A DNA stretch of 64,000 bases from Anaerovibrio sp. RM50 (GTDB taxonomy: Bacteria > Bacillota > Negativicutes > Selenomonadales > Selenomonadaceae): the NCBI RefSeq assembly GCF_000622005.1, contig NZ_JHWV01000006.1, positions 124,001-188,000 of the forward strand, in the 5' to 3' direction. The notes under the pieces are model-generated. The model did not search any database. It saw nothing but the letters and a program-made list of their open reading frames with translations, and had not been told where the DNA came from. Below, piece after piece: positions 8,693-16,243 of the stretch. The position numbers and the translations under genes are program-made. Position 1 is the first letter of the stretch; each line of letters begins with the position of its first letter.

Positions 8693-9613
8693 CTACCCCC
8701 TTCCCAGATAATCTGTTGCCCACAATTCAATAGCTTTCCACTTCTCTTTGTTTCCAATCTCACAATCTGACATAACCTTTGCCAACGCTTCCTTGATGGT
8801 TTCGGCTGACTCAGCAGGTATAGCGCTTCCACCAAAGATAGCGGTCAACTGTACCCACTCCTTGTCATCAGTAAAACCAACATCTCCAACAAGGTCTTCT
8901 GTACTTTTTATCATTGCATGAATTGCGGCTCCAGTGTTCTTTACATTAGCCATGTTCTGGAACTTCGCAATAGCTTCAATGAATTCTTTATACTCTCCTA
9001 CATCGCTGTAACCAATGAAATCTGGCTTAACGCTTTGCAGTGTATCAATCAACTTGTTTAAATCCTTGACCTGATGTGGCAGGAACGTAAACACAATATT
9101 TTTCCAATCAAACTCAACTGTCGGTGACAGGAACTTGTCAAGCTCTGCATCTGGCTCCTGCAAAAACTCCTTGCCAGCGTAGCTTTCAATCATATCGTCT
9201 ACATCTTCCAGCATTTTTGCCAATTCCTTCAATGTAGACTTGTCGTCAAACCCAGCAATCGCATTATGAGCAATCTGTTTGGCAACAATGTTGGAGCGGT
9301 TCAATCCGCTTATATCCAAAATAACAAAGAACTCTTTTATGCCAGCGTCTTTACCACTTTGGATGCGGTGATGACCAGAGATGATCTCAATCTTTGTACC
9401 GTTGCACGTCAACGCACAAAATGGCAAGCTCTCAAGCTGACCACGTTTCTTGATGTTGTCAGTGAGCTGTTTCTGCATCTCATTCTTCATTACACGAGCG
9501 TTTACATCCTGCTCCCTTATGCACTCAGCAGGAACTTTGGCAATGATGAGTCCACTGCCCATTTCTGCTATTTTTTCATAGTGGATTTTGCTTTCGCTCT
9601 TTCCTTCTGCCAT
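8693..9613 (-). CDS. ParB/sulfiredoxin-domain protein next to a DNA methyltransferase
   Basis: 306 residues. Residues ~20-115 form a ParB N-terminal (ParB/Srx fold) domain, with the box SGHHRIQSGKDAG at 79-91, where ParB-type proteins bind nucleotide. The C-terminal ~190 residues are helical and do not look like the DNA-binding part of partition ParB. The gene overlaps the methyltransferase gene by 46 bp and is followed by terminase. ParB-fold proteins recur beside phage base-modification genes, so a role in DNA modification or antirestriction is more likely than chromosome partition. That role is inference. Confidence 0.7.
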   Translation of the reverse strand: MAEGKSESKIHYEKIAEMGSGLIIAKVPAECIREQDVNARVMKNEMQKQLTDNIKKRGQLESLPFCALTCNGTKIEIISGHHRIQSGKDAGIKEFFVILDISGLNRSNIVAKQIAHNAIAGFDDKSTLKELAKMLEDVDDMIESYAGKEFLQEPDAELDKFLSPTVEFDWKNIVFTFLPHQVKDLNKLIDTLQSVKPDFIGYSDVGEYKEFIEAIAKFQNMANVKNTGAAIHAMIKSTEDLVGDVGFTDDKEWVQLTAIFGGSAIPAESAETIKEALAKVMSDCEIGNKEKWKAIELWATDYLGRG

Positions 9614-11007
9614 TTATTCTCCCTCCGCAGCCATTCTACCAGTGTTTCTTTTTCGTCTCGGTCTTTCAGCTCAGCCTTGTACGTCAGCCTGAATCCCATT
9701 CTGTCATCTGGTTTCCTTACTTCCAGTTTCATAATGCCACGCATTTCTTTCGCTTCTGGGTACTTGGTCATCTGAACTGTCTTTAACGAGCCAACCTTTT
9801 CTTTTTCAAGGTCGTTGCATATTCCCATTACAAACTTCTTGTTCTGTGCAAGCATCGTAATCAATCTTCCAAGCCTGTACGTTTTGTGCGGTACTGTCAT
9901 ACCATACATAAGGAACAGTGAATCAGACACCCTTGTTCCGAATGCTCCCATCGTCAACGCTGACTTGTCTACGCCAAAAACTCCTGCAATCTTTCCATCA
10001 ATCAGAACACCCATGTTAATCGGTGCAGAAGAACCAACAAAATTATGAGTCCATAGCTTGCGGTAATACTGTGCGTTCATTCTTTCCATCGGAAATACTT
10101 TGACTTCAGACTTTTCGGTTATGACGTAATCTCTTGGCAGCATACTGCATTCCAAAGGCTCCATCTTACCCTCATTCGGTCTTGCTATCTTCTTTCCGTT
10201 GGCAAGCATAGCAGCTTCATCTGGTCTGTTGGATGTCAGGTATACGTTGATACCATTCCTTACGCCATACCTTGCAAAAACAGGGCTGCCAGCAGTAAGC
10301 CCAGGCGAATTTTCTTCGTAACACAGGACTAAGCATTTTGCGTTTTTACACAAATCCATGAACTCTTGGAGACCAGTAGCAGGATTGAATATACCGTACT
10401 CTGGCTCTTTCCATGTCATATTCCCAGATGTGTCGTAATACTTTTCAAATCCAGCAGTATACGTTGGTGGATTAGCAATTACAATACAGTGTTCATCGTC
10501 AAGAACCTCGTCCATGTGCTTCCACATATCCAACGCCCTGTAACTCATACCGCCAAGAATAGACTTTGCCCTGTCCAGTTGCTCCCTGATGGTGGCAATG
10601 TGTTCTTCCCTACGTTCTTTCAAGTCAATCATAAAATTGTAGAAGTAGGCTTTTCCAGCGTCCTTTACTGTACTTAGATACTTCCAAGCATACAGTGCTG
10701 TCGCTGGATCGCACATTTCCTCGTCAGTAAAACCAGTTGCTTTAATCTGAAGCTCGCTCAGGTCCTTTCCAGTGATTGCATATCCCATAATGGACGTGAA
10801 CATAGAAACATCAGACGCTTCAATCTGTGCAGGCTTGTACCCAGACTGAACAGCCAAATGTGACATTGCAAAAGCTCCTGCACACGGCTCGACAAACTTC
10901 GTATATCCATTTTTCCTTGCATTCTCCAACAGTACCTTCAAAAACTTTTGCTCTGAAGGAACCAGCGTACCCAAAAAGAATGCTGCTGGATTCTGAAACA
11001 TTGGCAT
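9568..11007 (-). CDS. DNA adenine methyltransferase-like protein with a possible Mom-like C-terminal module
   Basis: 479 residues. The N-terminal half is a Rossmann methyltransferase: FVEPCAGAFAMSHLA (38-52) is a motif I variant and VIANPPTY (176-183) is a motif IV variant in which the usual last aromatic is Thr. The C-terminal part (~305-440) contains MGVLIDGKIAGVFGVD, LFLMYGMTVPHKTYRLGRL and a long basic tail; this order resembles GNAT-fold Mom-type DNA modification proteins. GGTGGAGC precedes the ATG. With the ParB-domain gene downstream it forms a two-gene unit. I infer phage DNA modification against host restriction; the Mom resemblance is the weaker claim. Confidence 0.65.
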   Translation of the reverse strand: MPMFQNPAAFFLGTLVPSEQKFLKVLLENARKNGYTKFVEPCAGAFAMSHLAVQSGYKPAQIEASDVSMFTSIMGYAITGKDLSELQIKATGFTDEEMCDPATALYAWKYLSTVKDAGKAYFYNFMIDLKERREEHIATIREQLDRAKSILGGMSYRALDMWKHMDEVLDDEHCIVIANPPTYTAGFEKYYDTSGNMTWKEPEYGIFNPATGLQEFMDLCKNAKCLVLCYEENSPGLTAGSPVFARYGVRNGINVYLTSNRPDEAAMLANGKKIARPNEGKMEPLECSMLPRDYVITEKSEVKVFPMERMNAQYYRKLWTHNFVGSSAPINMGVLIDGKIAGVFGVDKSALTMGAFGTRVSDSLFLMYGMTVPHKTYRLGRLITMLAQNKKFVMGICNDLEKEKVGSLKTVQMTKYPEAKEMRGIMKLEVRKPDDRMGFRLTYKAELKDRDEKETLVEWLRRENKWQKERAKAKSTMKK

Positions 11008-11068
11008 ATAGCTCCACCTTTTCTATGCAATATAAAAGCCTCACCATTTCTGGCAAGGCTGTTTGTGC

Positions 11069-11144
11069 TGGTCCGCTGAGCAGGAATCGAACACTGCGTC
11101 TCCGACATAAAGAGTGTCGTACTCTAACATTGAGTTATCAGCGG
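11069..11144 (-). tRNA. phage tRNA-Lys-like gene, anticodon CTT, degenerate
   Basis: A 76-nt cloverleaf with an encoded CCA. Acceptor CCGCTGA pairs with TCAGCGG, then A and CCA. D stem ACTC/GAGT, anticodon stem CGACA/TGTCG, loop CTCTTTA with anticodon CTT. Oddities: the D loop has lost G19, base 37 is T instead of a purine, and the T stem (GCAG-T-G/CCTGC) has an extra bulged T. It may be a decayed or specialised phage tRNA. The host has two normal tRNA-Lys(CTT) genes at 41.5 kb. Confidence 0.65.
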
Positions 11145-11154
11145 AATATTAAAT

Positions 11155-11604
11155 TTAAAACAGCGGAAATTCCTCGATTGTCCGCTCTGGTTTAGCTGGC
11201 TTCCTTGGGTCTGGCGAAGGGTCTTTCAATTCTTCAATCCTTATCCCAGCTCTGCTTTCAAGCCACTCAGCAAAAACCAATCTGTGGCACCACTCGCCTT
11301 CCTTCCTAACATCTTCATAGCAGCACAGCACAATATCTTTGCCATAACCGCTGAATCTGTTTATCAGGCTGACGACTTTCTGTACCCCAAGCTTATCTAC
11401 GTGCTTGAAATACTTTCCTGTAAATCTTTCCCTGTCATACTCGTTGAACAGGTAGCTAGGCGGTGCAAGCTCGATTATGTTTCCAGCTATCGTATATCGT
11501 ACTGGAAACTTCGGCATCCCCCTGACTATGCCCACAACGGTATAGTTGCCTGACTGCAATTCCTTGTTGCTGAATCGGCTAGTCCAGACTTTACATTTGA
11601 CCAT
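11155..11604 (-). CDS. DUF488 family protein
   Basis: 149 residues. The order VKCKVWTSRFSNKEL, VVGIVRGMPKF, LAPPSYLF, DIVLCCYEDVRKEGEWCHRLVFAEWLE is typical of DUF488 proteins, with the conserved CYE and CHR motifs. Biochemical function of the family is not settled. The gene is the first in the late-direction group and has its own sigma70-like promoter 20 bp upstream, so it may be expressed independently of the late regulator, perhaps in the lysogen. Confidence 0.75.
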   Translation of the reverse strand: MVKCKVWTSRFSNKELQSGNYTVVGIVRGMPKFPVRYTIAGNIIELAPPSYLFNEYDRERFTGKYFKHVDKLGVQKVVSLINRFSGYGKDIVLCCYEDVRKEGEWCHRLVFAEWLESRAGIRIEELKDPSPDPRKPAKPERTIEEFPLF

Positions 11605-11623
11605 TATACCTCATTCCTCTTTC

Positions 11624-11653
11624 AATATAACACATGCTACTCCGCAATGTCAA
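11624..11653 (-). promoter_or_regulatory. sigma70-type promoter for the DUF488 gene
   Basis: On the minus strand TTGACA (11653-11648), an 18-bp spacer and TATATT (11629-11624) lie just ahead of the DUF488 start at 11604, whose ribosome site is GAGG. The -10 has an upstream TG at the extended position. The rest of 11,654-11,894 holds no convincing gene. Confidence 0.6.
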
Positions 11654-11894
11654 ACACGCCTTCGATTATAAAACATTATTTTTATGGTCTGACACCTACG
11701 TTTCACCAACGACCAAACATTCTTTCGCTTACATTGCCTCCTTCCTGATGAATTGGGTTTGGTTGTCCCATCTTCATTCTATCAAAGGACTGGCAAATTG
11801 TACATCGTTTTGCGTTATATTTGGTGGCATTTCGTATAGGTTTGTACAAAACTTTTCTTGACTAACTACATCAAAACGCCTACTCTATATCAAA

Positions 11895-11921
11895 CAAAAA
11901 GGACCCAAACTTTCAGGTCCC
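11895..11921 (-). terminator. rho-independent terminator before the late genes
   Basis: Minus-strand GGACC-(10 nt)-GGTCC hairpin (11920-11901) followed by TTTTTG. It lies only about 35 nt beyond the predicted start of the extended -10 promoter at 11,960, so transcription from that promoter would stop unless antiterminated. Confidence 0.7.
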
Positions 11922-11959
11922 GATGACGTATATCGTTTTCCGAATTTTCTGACAGTACC

Positions 11960-11968
11960 ATTATAGCA
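11960..11968 (-). promoter_or_regulatory. extended -10 promoter, candidate phage late promoter
   Basis: TGC-TATAAT reads perfectly on the minus strand. No good -35 is seen; instead two tandem 23-bp repeats lie 31 to 84 bp upstream, suggesting activator dependence. Transcription would run towards the DUF488 and head genes. Confidence 0.5.
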
Positions 11969-11998
11969 CACTTTAAAGCGAAAAAAAGGAACAAAAAC

Positions 11999-12044
11999 GC
12001 CGTAAAAAAGTACACTAAAATGCCGTTAAAAAGTACAGTAAAAT
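11999..12044. repeat. two tandem 23-bp repeats upstream of the candidate late promoter
   Basis: Copies at 11999-12021 and 12022-12044 match at 21 of 23 positions; each contains GCCGT(T/A)AAAAAGTAC. The pair sits just beyond the stop of the small gene at 12,050 and upstream of the extended -10 element. A binding site for the late regulator encoded at 12.6-13.1 kb is a reasonable guess. Confidence 0.6.
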
Positions 12045-12049
12045 GTAGT

Positions 12050-12262
12050 CTAAGAGACACCAACGCTTGGTAAAATGTCACTTATCAGCACCTTTCTGTC
12101 ATTCGCATTATATGCGTAATTGACCAGATCCATTCCAATGGAGTGCGCTTCATTGGCAGTCAGTGGGATGATTCTTTCTTTACCAGTATATCCGTTGACA
12201 ACTCTCAGGATTATTCTCCCAGTCTTATCAATACGCACTTCGCAGCTCACTGTCTTCACCAA
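12050..12262 (-). CDS. small hypothetical phage protein
   Basis: 70 residues with an alternating beta-like pattern (CEVRIDKTGRIILRVVNGYTGK). It overlaps the end of the preceding gene (12228) by 35 bp, so it is translationally linked. No family recognised. It is the last early gene before the terminator/promoter zone. Confidence 0.55.
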   Translation of the reverse strand: MVKTVSCEVRIDKTGRIILRVVNGYTGKERIIPLTANEAHSIGMDLVNYAYNANDRKVLISDILPSVGVS

Positions 12263-12551
12263 TCCTTATACCGTGCTTAATAGCAAAGCTTCTTATAGCA
12301 GACCTGAGCCTGATTGCCTCAGTCATCGCTCCGTTGTGGAAACACCTGTCAGCAGATATTGTAGAACACGCCTCCAAGTCAGCCTGACACTGTGCCTCTA
12401 TGTTGATCATTTCCATAAGCTCATCAAGGATGGTACGCTTGACTGGCTCACAATCAATAGTCTCCGCATCTTCTGGAACAAGTCTCTTTACAATCTTGGT
12501 TCCAGCAATAGTAACACCATCCACAACAAGTTTAACATCGTTATAATTCAT
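12228..12551 (-). CDS. hypothetical phage protein
   Basis: 107 residues starting at the second of two ATGs, 7 nt after GAGG. The N-terminus (YNDVKLVVDGVTIAGTKIV) looks like a beta hairpin, followed by a helical segment. No domain recognised. It lies between the late regulator gene and the 70-residue gene, all minus strand. Confidence 0.6.
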   Translation of the reverse strand: MNYNDVKLVVDGVTIAGTKIVKRLVPEDAETIDCEPVKRTILDELMEMINIEAQCQADLEACSTISADRCFHNGAMTEAIRLRSAIRSFAIKHGIRIGEDSELRSAY

Positions 12552-12575
12552 CATTTACCTCGTTTCTATATCTGT

Positions 12576-13079
12576 TTAATCAGCAAATACAAAGTTTGCC
12601 ATGTACGGCTTTACTTTCATTCCAAACATCATAAACGCAATCTGCTTTACGGCTTCGCCTCCGCAGTCTCTTGCCCATTTAGCAGTGCAGCAGTGCTTGT
12701 CGCCAATCTGCTCCCATGAGCAACCGTAAAAATAACGCTCATTGATGATCTCAGCGTCTCTTTTCTTCAGACCACTCAACGCCCTGTCAATCTTGAGTAT
12801 TCTCTTGGACAGCTCATTCATGTCAGTCTTGATGACACATAGTCTGTTCTTCATCTGAACAAGCTGGTCGGCAGCTCTTTCCACAGAATTAAGCTCACCT
12901 GTGCCGCCAGACGGTTCATCTCCATACTTTGCTATAGGTGCCGATACATTCAAACTTTTCTCAATGGATTCTTCCAGAGAGCGTATATCTTCCTTCATAT
13001 TTTCCACGGACACCTTGAACTGGTTATAATTCTTCAAATATCGCTTCGTCAGCGAAACATAGTCATTATATTCACGCAT
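12576..13079 (-). CDS. phage late-gene regulator with sigma-region-4-like end (ArpU/DUF1492-like)
   Basis: 167 residues from an ATG preceded by GGAG. Residues ~20-110 form a coiled coil (SLEESIEK, LVQMKNRLCVIKTDMNELSKRI). The end reads LKKRDAEIINERYFYGCSWEQIG, the classic pattern of sigma70 region 4-like helix-turn-helix phage regulators such as ArpU and DUF1492 proteins. These activate late or packaging genes. Its position, last but two before the late promoter zone, supports that. A longer frame starts at 13130 but lacks a ribosome site. Confidence 0.75.
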   Translation of the reverse strand: MREYNDYVSLTKRYLKNYNQFKVSVENMKEDIRSLEESIEKSLNVSAPIAKYGDEPSGGTGELNSVERAADQLVQMKNRLCVIKTDMNELSKRILKIDRALSGLKKRDAEIINERYFYGCSWEQIGDKHCCTAKWARDCGGEAVKQIAFMMFGMKVKPYMANFVFAD

Positions 13080-13133
13080 TCCACAATCTCCATTAAAATC
13101 TGCTTCTAGGATAGCCATATACGCCATCAAACG

Positions 13134-13163
13134 ATTGAGAAGGTATAAATATATACACCTTCT
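13134..13163. repeat. inverted repeat with T-run upstream of the late regulator
   Basis: GAGAAGGT and ACCTTCTC flank an AT-rich 12-nt centre, with TTTTT following on the plus strand. As a terminator it would act on plus-strand transcripts, yet all nearby genes are on the minus strand. It may be an operator or an mRNA leader hairpin of the regulator gene. Confidence 0.5.
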
Positions 13164-13206
13164 CTTTTTCTCTGCTTATTCAAGCTCTGGGATGTCAGAG
13201 TCAACA

Positions 13207-13419
13207 TCATTGTGTTCTTCTGTTCCATTCAGCTATAGCTTTTTCAGGTGTATCTCCTGCTACCATAGCTGTACATCCTGTACATTCTACAAATGCTTCG
13301 CCTTCGCAGTCTGGCAGGTCTGGTATCTGTTTCCTCAGCCATTCAGAATGTCTGTGGGCAGGAATAATATCTATAAGAGCCTTCGCTCCGCAGAACGGAC
13401 ACGGTTTTAATTCTGTCAT
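13207..13419 (-). CDS. Lar-type restriction alleviation protein
   Basis: 70 residues. The start (LKPCPFCGAKALI) and end (VECTGCTAMVAGDTPEKAIAEWNRR) match the Lar/Lar-like zinc-ribbon family: two CxxC knuckles and the AIxxWNRR tail. Rac-prophage Lar relieves restriction of unmodified DNA by type I systems; members in other phages are mostly untested. It overlaps the preceding zinc-ribbon gene by 4 bp. Confidence 0.8.
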   Translation of the reverse strand: MTELKPCPFCGAKALIDIIPAHRHSEWLRKQIPDLPDCEGEAFVECTGCTAMVAGDTPEKAIAEWNRRTQ

Positions 13420-13667
13420 TCGCTCACCTCATCCTTTAGGGCTATTTTTTCTATGCAGTCTGAACAAACATCCTTTTTAATAACTTTTACGTAAATAGAA
13501 CCGTCTCTGTCATCATCATCTTTACGTAGAGTAATAAAAGGAACATCGGAAAAAAGCCTTTTAGCACCAGAGCCAAATTTTTCATCATCGTATAGCGATG
13601 GGCAAAGGTCTAAAGACAGTGCATTTCTAAATTCGGCACCGCAATAATCACACTTACAAATTATCAT
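13416..13667 (-). CDS. small zinc-ribbon phage protein
   Basis: 83 residues with CKCDYC near the start and CSDC near residue 70, two pairs able to bind zinc. The middle is acidic (RKDDDDRDG). No named family is clear. It overlaps the Lar-like gene by the ATGA-type junction and begins directly after a small membrane protein gene, so it belongs to the same early operon. Confidence 0.65.
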   Translation of the reverse strand: MIICKCDYCGAEFRNALSLDLCPSLYDDEKFGSGAKRLFSDVPFITLRKDDDDRDGSIYVKVIKKDVCSDCIEKIALKDEVSE

Positions 13668-13817
13668 TTAATCACCATCTTTCTCGGACTCAATCTTACA
13701 TGCTTTATGCACGCCAGTTAAAATTGTTATCATCTTCAAAAAACCAAATGCAAGCTCTATCAGCATAACGATTATAAGTGTCGTTAAATATGGGTTTTCT
13801 CTACACCATTCTTCCAT
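13668..13817 (-). CDS. 49-residue phage membrane protein
   Basis: An ATG at 13817 follows a strong AAGGAGA site. The product has one membrane segment (TTLIIVMLIELAFGFLKMI) and a charged C-terminus ending ESEKDGD. Its stop abuts the next gene's ATG. Short single-span proteins of this kind recur in this phage (13.7, 15.4, 15.7, 23.4 and 23.6 kb). Role unknown. Confidence 0.6.
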   Translation of the reverse strand: MEEWCRENPYLTTLIIVMLIELAFGFLKMITILTGVHKACKIESEKDGD

Positions 13818-13829
13818 TCCTTTGTCTCC

Positions 13830-14306
13830 TTATAGCAGCTTCCATTCATTGCCAATTCTGAACGGTGCAACAAGTGCTACAACTTCACCATTCTCCATGA
13901 TTACAACAGGACCTTGCTCATCCTCACTAAACATCTCAACATTAAGCAAATCCCCACAATACTTAAACCACTTAGGGTCTGCATGTACAAACAACTTATT
14001 ACTTTCATCTGCTAACTTGTACATCGCATGTTCAAAATAATATGGCTTCACACTGCCGAGGATATTCAGCTTTTTCATTTTGCCAATAGTCTCTTGGTCA
14101 CATGCAAGCTTGTAATATTTGTACATTTTTTCATTCCTGATAGCAACTCTTTCAAGGACAAGTTTTGCCTCTTGATGAGGAACAACAAAAAGTGCGAACG
14201 GATGCTTAGGAGAAAGTACTACTTTTCCATCTTCGCACCAGTATTGCCACCTATTGCCAGCAATAGCGTCCTTCAATATGTCGATTTGCAACTTGTCAAA
14301 ATCCAT
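13830..14306 (-). CDS. hypothetical phage protein
   Basis: 158 residues. ATG at 14306 follows GAGGTGATG. The sequence alternates strands and helices with a segment LFVHADPKWFKYCGDLLNVEMF and a later PVVIMENGEVVALVAPFR that looks like a beta hairpin. I do not recognise a domain. It sits in the block of early accessory genes. Confidence 0.6.
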   Translation of the reverse strand: MDFDKLQIDILKDAIAGNRWQYWCEDGKVVLSPKHPFALFVVPHQEAKLVLERVAIRNEKMYKYYKLACDQETIGKMKKLNILGSVKPYYFEHAMYKLADESNKLFVHADPKWFKYCGDLLNVEMFSEDEQGPVVIMENGEVVALVAPFRIGNEWKLL

Positions 14307-14317
14307 CAAACATCACC

Positions 14318-14707
14318 TCAATATTCAATTACCGCTTTAACAATTTCATAAACCACTTTATGTTGCCTAAAGTTTAAATCATGGTTGTAAAACGGCTCTC
14401 TACCACGTTCTACACAATTTGCTATGAAATATTCGTCTGCAATGTCTGACCATTCTGGCCATTCTCCGTCATTATCAAGGCAACTATCCACCAAGTCATG
14501 AATACTATCTCTTACAACATCACATGCTTGTTTTCTGCCACACGCAGCATGCTTAATCATATCCAAGTACCGAAGTTTATCTTCATAGCAAAAATCTTTT
14601 GCAGTCCCTTTGGTAAAATTTCCAAAGTCATCCTTGACTAACTCGGTCAAATTTTCTGGCGGATTGTCTAAATCAACGGTGAAATCACACCTTATATTTA
14701 TTTTCAT
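14318..14707 (-). CDS. hypothetical phage protein
   Basis: 129 residues, acidic, starting after GAGGTGAA. The first residues (MKINIRCDFTVDLDN) form a beta strand, and the middle is helical with HAACGRKQACDVV. No family recognised. It continues the early operon, 9 bp upstream of the previous gene's neighbour. Confidence 0.6.
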   Translation of the reverse strand: MKINIRCDFTVDLDNPPENLTELVKDDFGNFTKGTAKDFCYEDKLRYLDMIKHAACGRKQACDVVRDSIHDLVDSCLDNDGEWPEWSDIADEYFIANCVERGREPFYNHDLNFRQHKVVYEIVKAVIEY

Positions 14708-14715
14708 ATTTCACC

Positions 14716-14904
14716 TCATAACCACAAATCATAGTTATCTATCTCATGCTTTGACTTGCCATCGAAAAAGCTATGCAAGTCTTTTATCATCTTCTCTACT
14801 TTCTCAAGGGTCTTGGCTTCATCTGTCTGGCGTAATGCGTTCCTGATGGCGTATAAATCAGCCAAGGAAAATCTTACCCAGTGTTTTTTCTTTTTACTGC
14901 TCAT
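14716..14904 (-). CDS. small hypothetical phage protein
   Basis: 62 residues with a basic start (SSKKKKHW) and two predicted helices (LADLYAIRNALRQ, EKVEKMIKDLHSFF). The gene overlaps the one before it by 4 bp (ATGA-type). No function can be assigned. Confidence 0.55.
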   Translation of the reverse strand: MSSKKKKHWVRFSLADLYAIRNALRQTDEAKTLEKVEKMIKDLHSFFDGKSKHEIDNYDLWL

Positions 14905-15095
14905 TCTTCCACATACAATTTTCCCACATCATCTGATTTCGCACAGTGGTCCATAATGCTGCAATATGCCCTATCACGAACATCATACGCTAGTGACTTT
15001 TCAAATCTTAGTTCATCGCCATCAAGCACAACCTTATACGGATATACTGACATTTTATAAACCTTCACTATCTGCCGTTTCCTGTAGCTTCTCAT
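14901..15095 (-). CDS. small hypothetical phage protein
   Basis: 64 residues from the ATG at 15095, which overlaps the upstream stop as ATGA and is preceded by AGGTGAG. A further in-frame ATG at 15053 would give a 50-residue product beginning MSVYPYKVV. Contains LSPE-free, charged text with DRAYCSIMDHCAKSDD. No domain recognised. Confidence 0.5.
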   Translation of the reverse strand: MRSYRKRQIVKVYKMSVYPYKVVLDGDELRFEKSLAYDVRDRAYCSIMDHCAKSDDVGKLYVEE

Positions 15096-15292
15096 ACACA
15101 CTCACCTACAAACTTATTGAGCATTTGGGTTTTCCATTTATTCTTTTCCTTGGCAATTTCTTCTGGGCATATATCAATTTCTGCTACCCATTTTCCCTTG
15201 TAAGGAGGGAACGTGCATCCTAAAAATTTAAAATTATTGCCAGCGTAAACGGTCCTTCGATGCTCGCAATTCATGCAATAGCCTGTGTCCAT
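15092..15292 (-). CDS. small cysteine-rich phage protein
   Basis: 66 residues; ATG at 15292 lies 8 nt after AGGAGGTG. Four cysteines are spaced as YCMNCEHR, LGCTFPP and DICPEEI, which suggests a small metal-binding knuckle. A longer frame to 15319 lacks a site. Function unknown. Confidence 0.6.
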   Translation of the reverse strand: MDTGYCMNCEHRRTVYAGNNFKFLGCTFPPYKGKWVAEIDICPEEIAKEKNKWKTQMLNKFVGECV

Positions 15293-15325
15293 TAAGAGCC
15301 ACCTCCTACAGTAATTCATGTAATC

Positions 15326-15463
15326 TCAATCTTCTTTCCAAAGGTCGTCAGAGGCATCTTCTTTCCCATCTTCATACCCAAGAGCGTAGGCTTTTGAGTA
15401 AAGATACACACACGCTCCTACAACCATTGTTCCTATTATCAGCCCAGCAATAAAATCAAACAT
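15326..15463 (-). CDS. 45-residue phage membrane protein
   Basis: ATG at 15463 follows AGGAGGAA. Residues 3-23 form one membrane span (FIAGLIIGTMVVGACVYLY) and the rest is acidic (GKEDASDDLWKED). It begins 3 bp after the previous stop. Too short for common ORF cut-offs, but spacing and ribosome site support translation. Confidence 0.6.
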   Translation of the reverse strand: MFDFIAGLIIGTMVVGACVYLYSKAYALGYEDGKEDASDDLWKED

Positions 15464-15466
15464 CCA

Positions 15467-15682
15467 TTATTCCTCCTCGGTCTTTTCTGGCTTAAAATGC
15501 TTCCACCATTTTCCTGTTTTCTTTCCATTCGGTAGACCTATGTTCAACCAAAAATACTTACACGGTTCTTCTGGTCGTTCAGCGAAAACAGCTTGGGCAT
15601 ATTCATTTATTGGGGCTGTATGCCTGTAACAGTCATCTTTTAACGTGCATCTTTCGCCAAAACACATCGTTATGTCTGCCAT
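15467..15682 (-). CDS. small phage protein with Cys/His pattern
   Basis: 71 residues: ITMCFGERCTLKDDCYRH then EEPCKYFW, giving four cysteines in a pattern seen in many short phage proteins of Firmicutes and Bacteroidetes. A small metal site is plausible. The start codon overlaps the upstream gene's stop (TAATG). Confidence 0.65.
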   Translation of the reverse strand: MADITMCFGERCTLKDDCYRHTAPINEYAQAVFAERPEEPCKYFWLNIGLPNGKKTGKWWKHFKPEKTEEE

Positions 15683-15795
15683 TACCTTTCCCTCCAGTGC
15701 CTTGGCTCAGTTCCTACGAGACATATAGCTATGAAAAAAAGCAATCCGATGCTCCCGAACACCATGCCAGCAACGAAAGTTACAACGTAATCCAT
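15682..15795 (-). CDS. 37-residue phage membrane protein
   Basis: ATG at 15795 follows AAGGAGGAATTGAGTTG. Residues 4-27 are a membrane span (VTFVAGMVFGSIGLLFFIAI) with a basic tail (EPRHWRER). The stop overlaps the next start. Function unknown. Confidence 0.55.
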   Translation of the reverse strand: MDYVVTFVAGMVFGSIGLLFFIAICLVGTEPRHWRER

Positions 15796-15810
15796 CAACT
15801 CAATTCCTCC

Positions 15811-16224
15811 TTAAAACGGAATGTCGTCATCAGACACTGGCTTGCCACCGAACGGCTCATTTACATTGTTTCCAGTGCTGTTGTCATGACTGCTGTTATT
15901 TTGGCTTCCAGCGTCATTCTTTGTACCGCAGAACTCCATCTCATTCACGACAACCTCAGTGACGTACTTTTTGCTTCCATCCTGTGCATCATAGCTCCGT
16001 ACCTGAATACGCCCTTCAACAAGAAGCTCTTTCCCTTTACCACAGAAATTTCCAACATTCTCTGCCAGCTTATCCCAAAAAATCAACGGAATAAAATCTG
16101 CCTTGTCGTGTTCCTTGCCACGCCTGTTGACAGCTATAGATACAGACGCTACTGCTTTTCCGCTGGTCGTATATCTTACCTCTGGGTCTCTCGCCAGTCT
16201 TCCATGCAAAGTAACCTTATTCAT
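15811..16224 (-). CDS. ssb: single-stranded DNA-binding protein
   Basis: 137 residues. MNKVTLHGRLARDPEVRYT, VASVSIAVNRR and LLVEGRIQVRSY are the OB-fold strands of bacterial-type SSB, and the end reads DDDIPF, the acidic tail that recruits partner proteins. Start at 16224 after AAGGAGC; a longer frame to 16266 has no site. It serves the phage replication and RecT recombination modules encoded upstream. Confidence 0.93.
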   Translation of the reverse strand: MNKVTLHGRLARDPEVRYTTSGKAVASVSIAVNRRGKEHDKADFIPLIFWDKLAENVGNFCGKGKELLVEGRIQVRSYDAQDGSKKYVTEVVVNEMEFCGTKNDAGSQNNSSHDNSTGNNVNEPFGGKPVSDDDIPF

Positions 16225-16243
16225 TATCAGAAGCTCCTTTCCA

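Noticed and set aside
8693..9613. Partition ParB
   Set aside because: Only the ParB/Srx domain is present; there is no ParA neighbour or typical DNA-binding helix-turn-helix, and it overlaps a methyltransferase gene.
11890..12081. 63-residue minus-strand frame
   Set aside because: It spans the candidate promoter, tandem repeats and terminator, and has no ribosome site.
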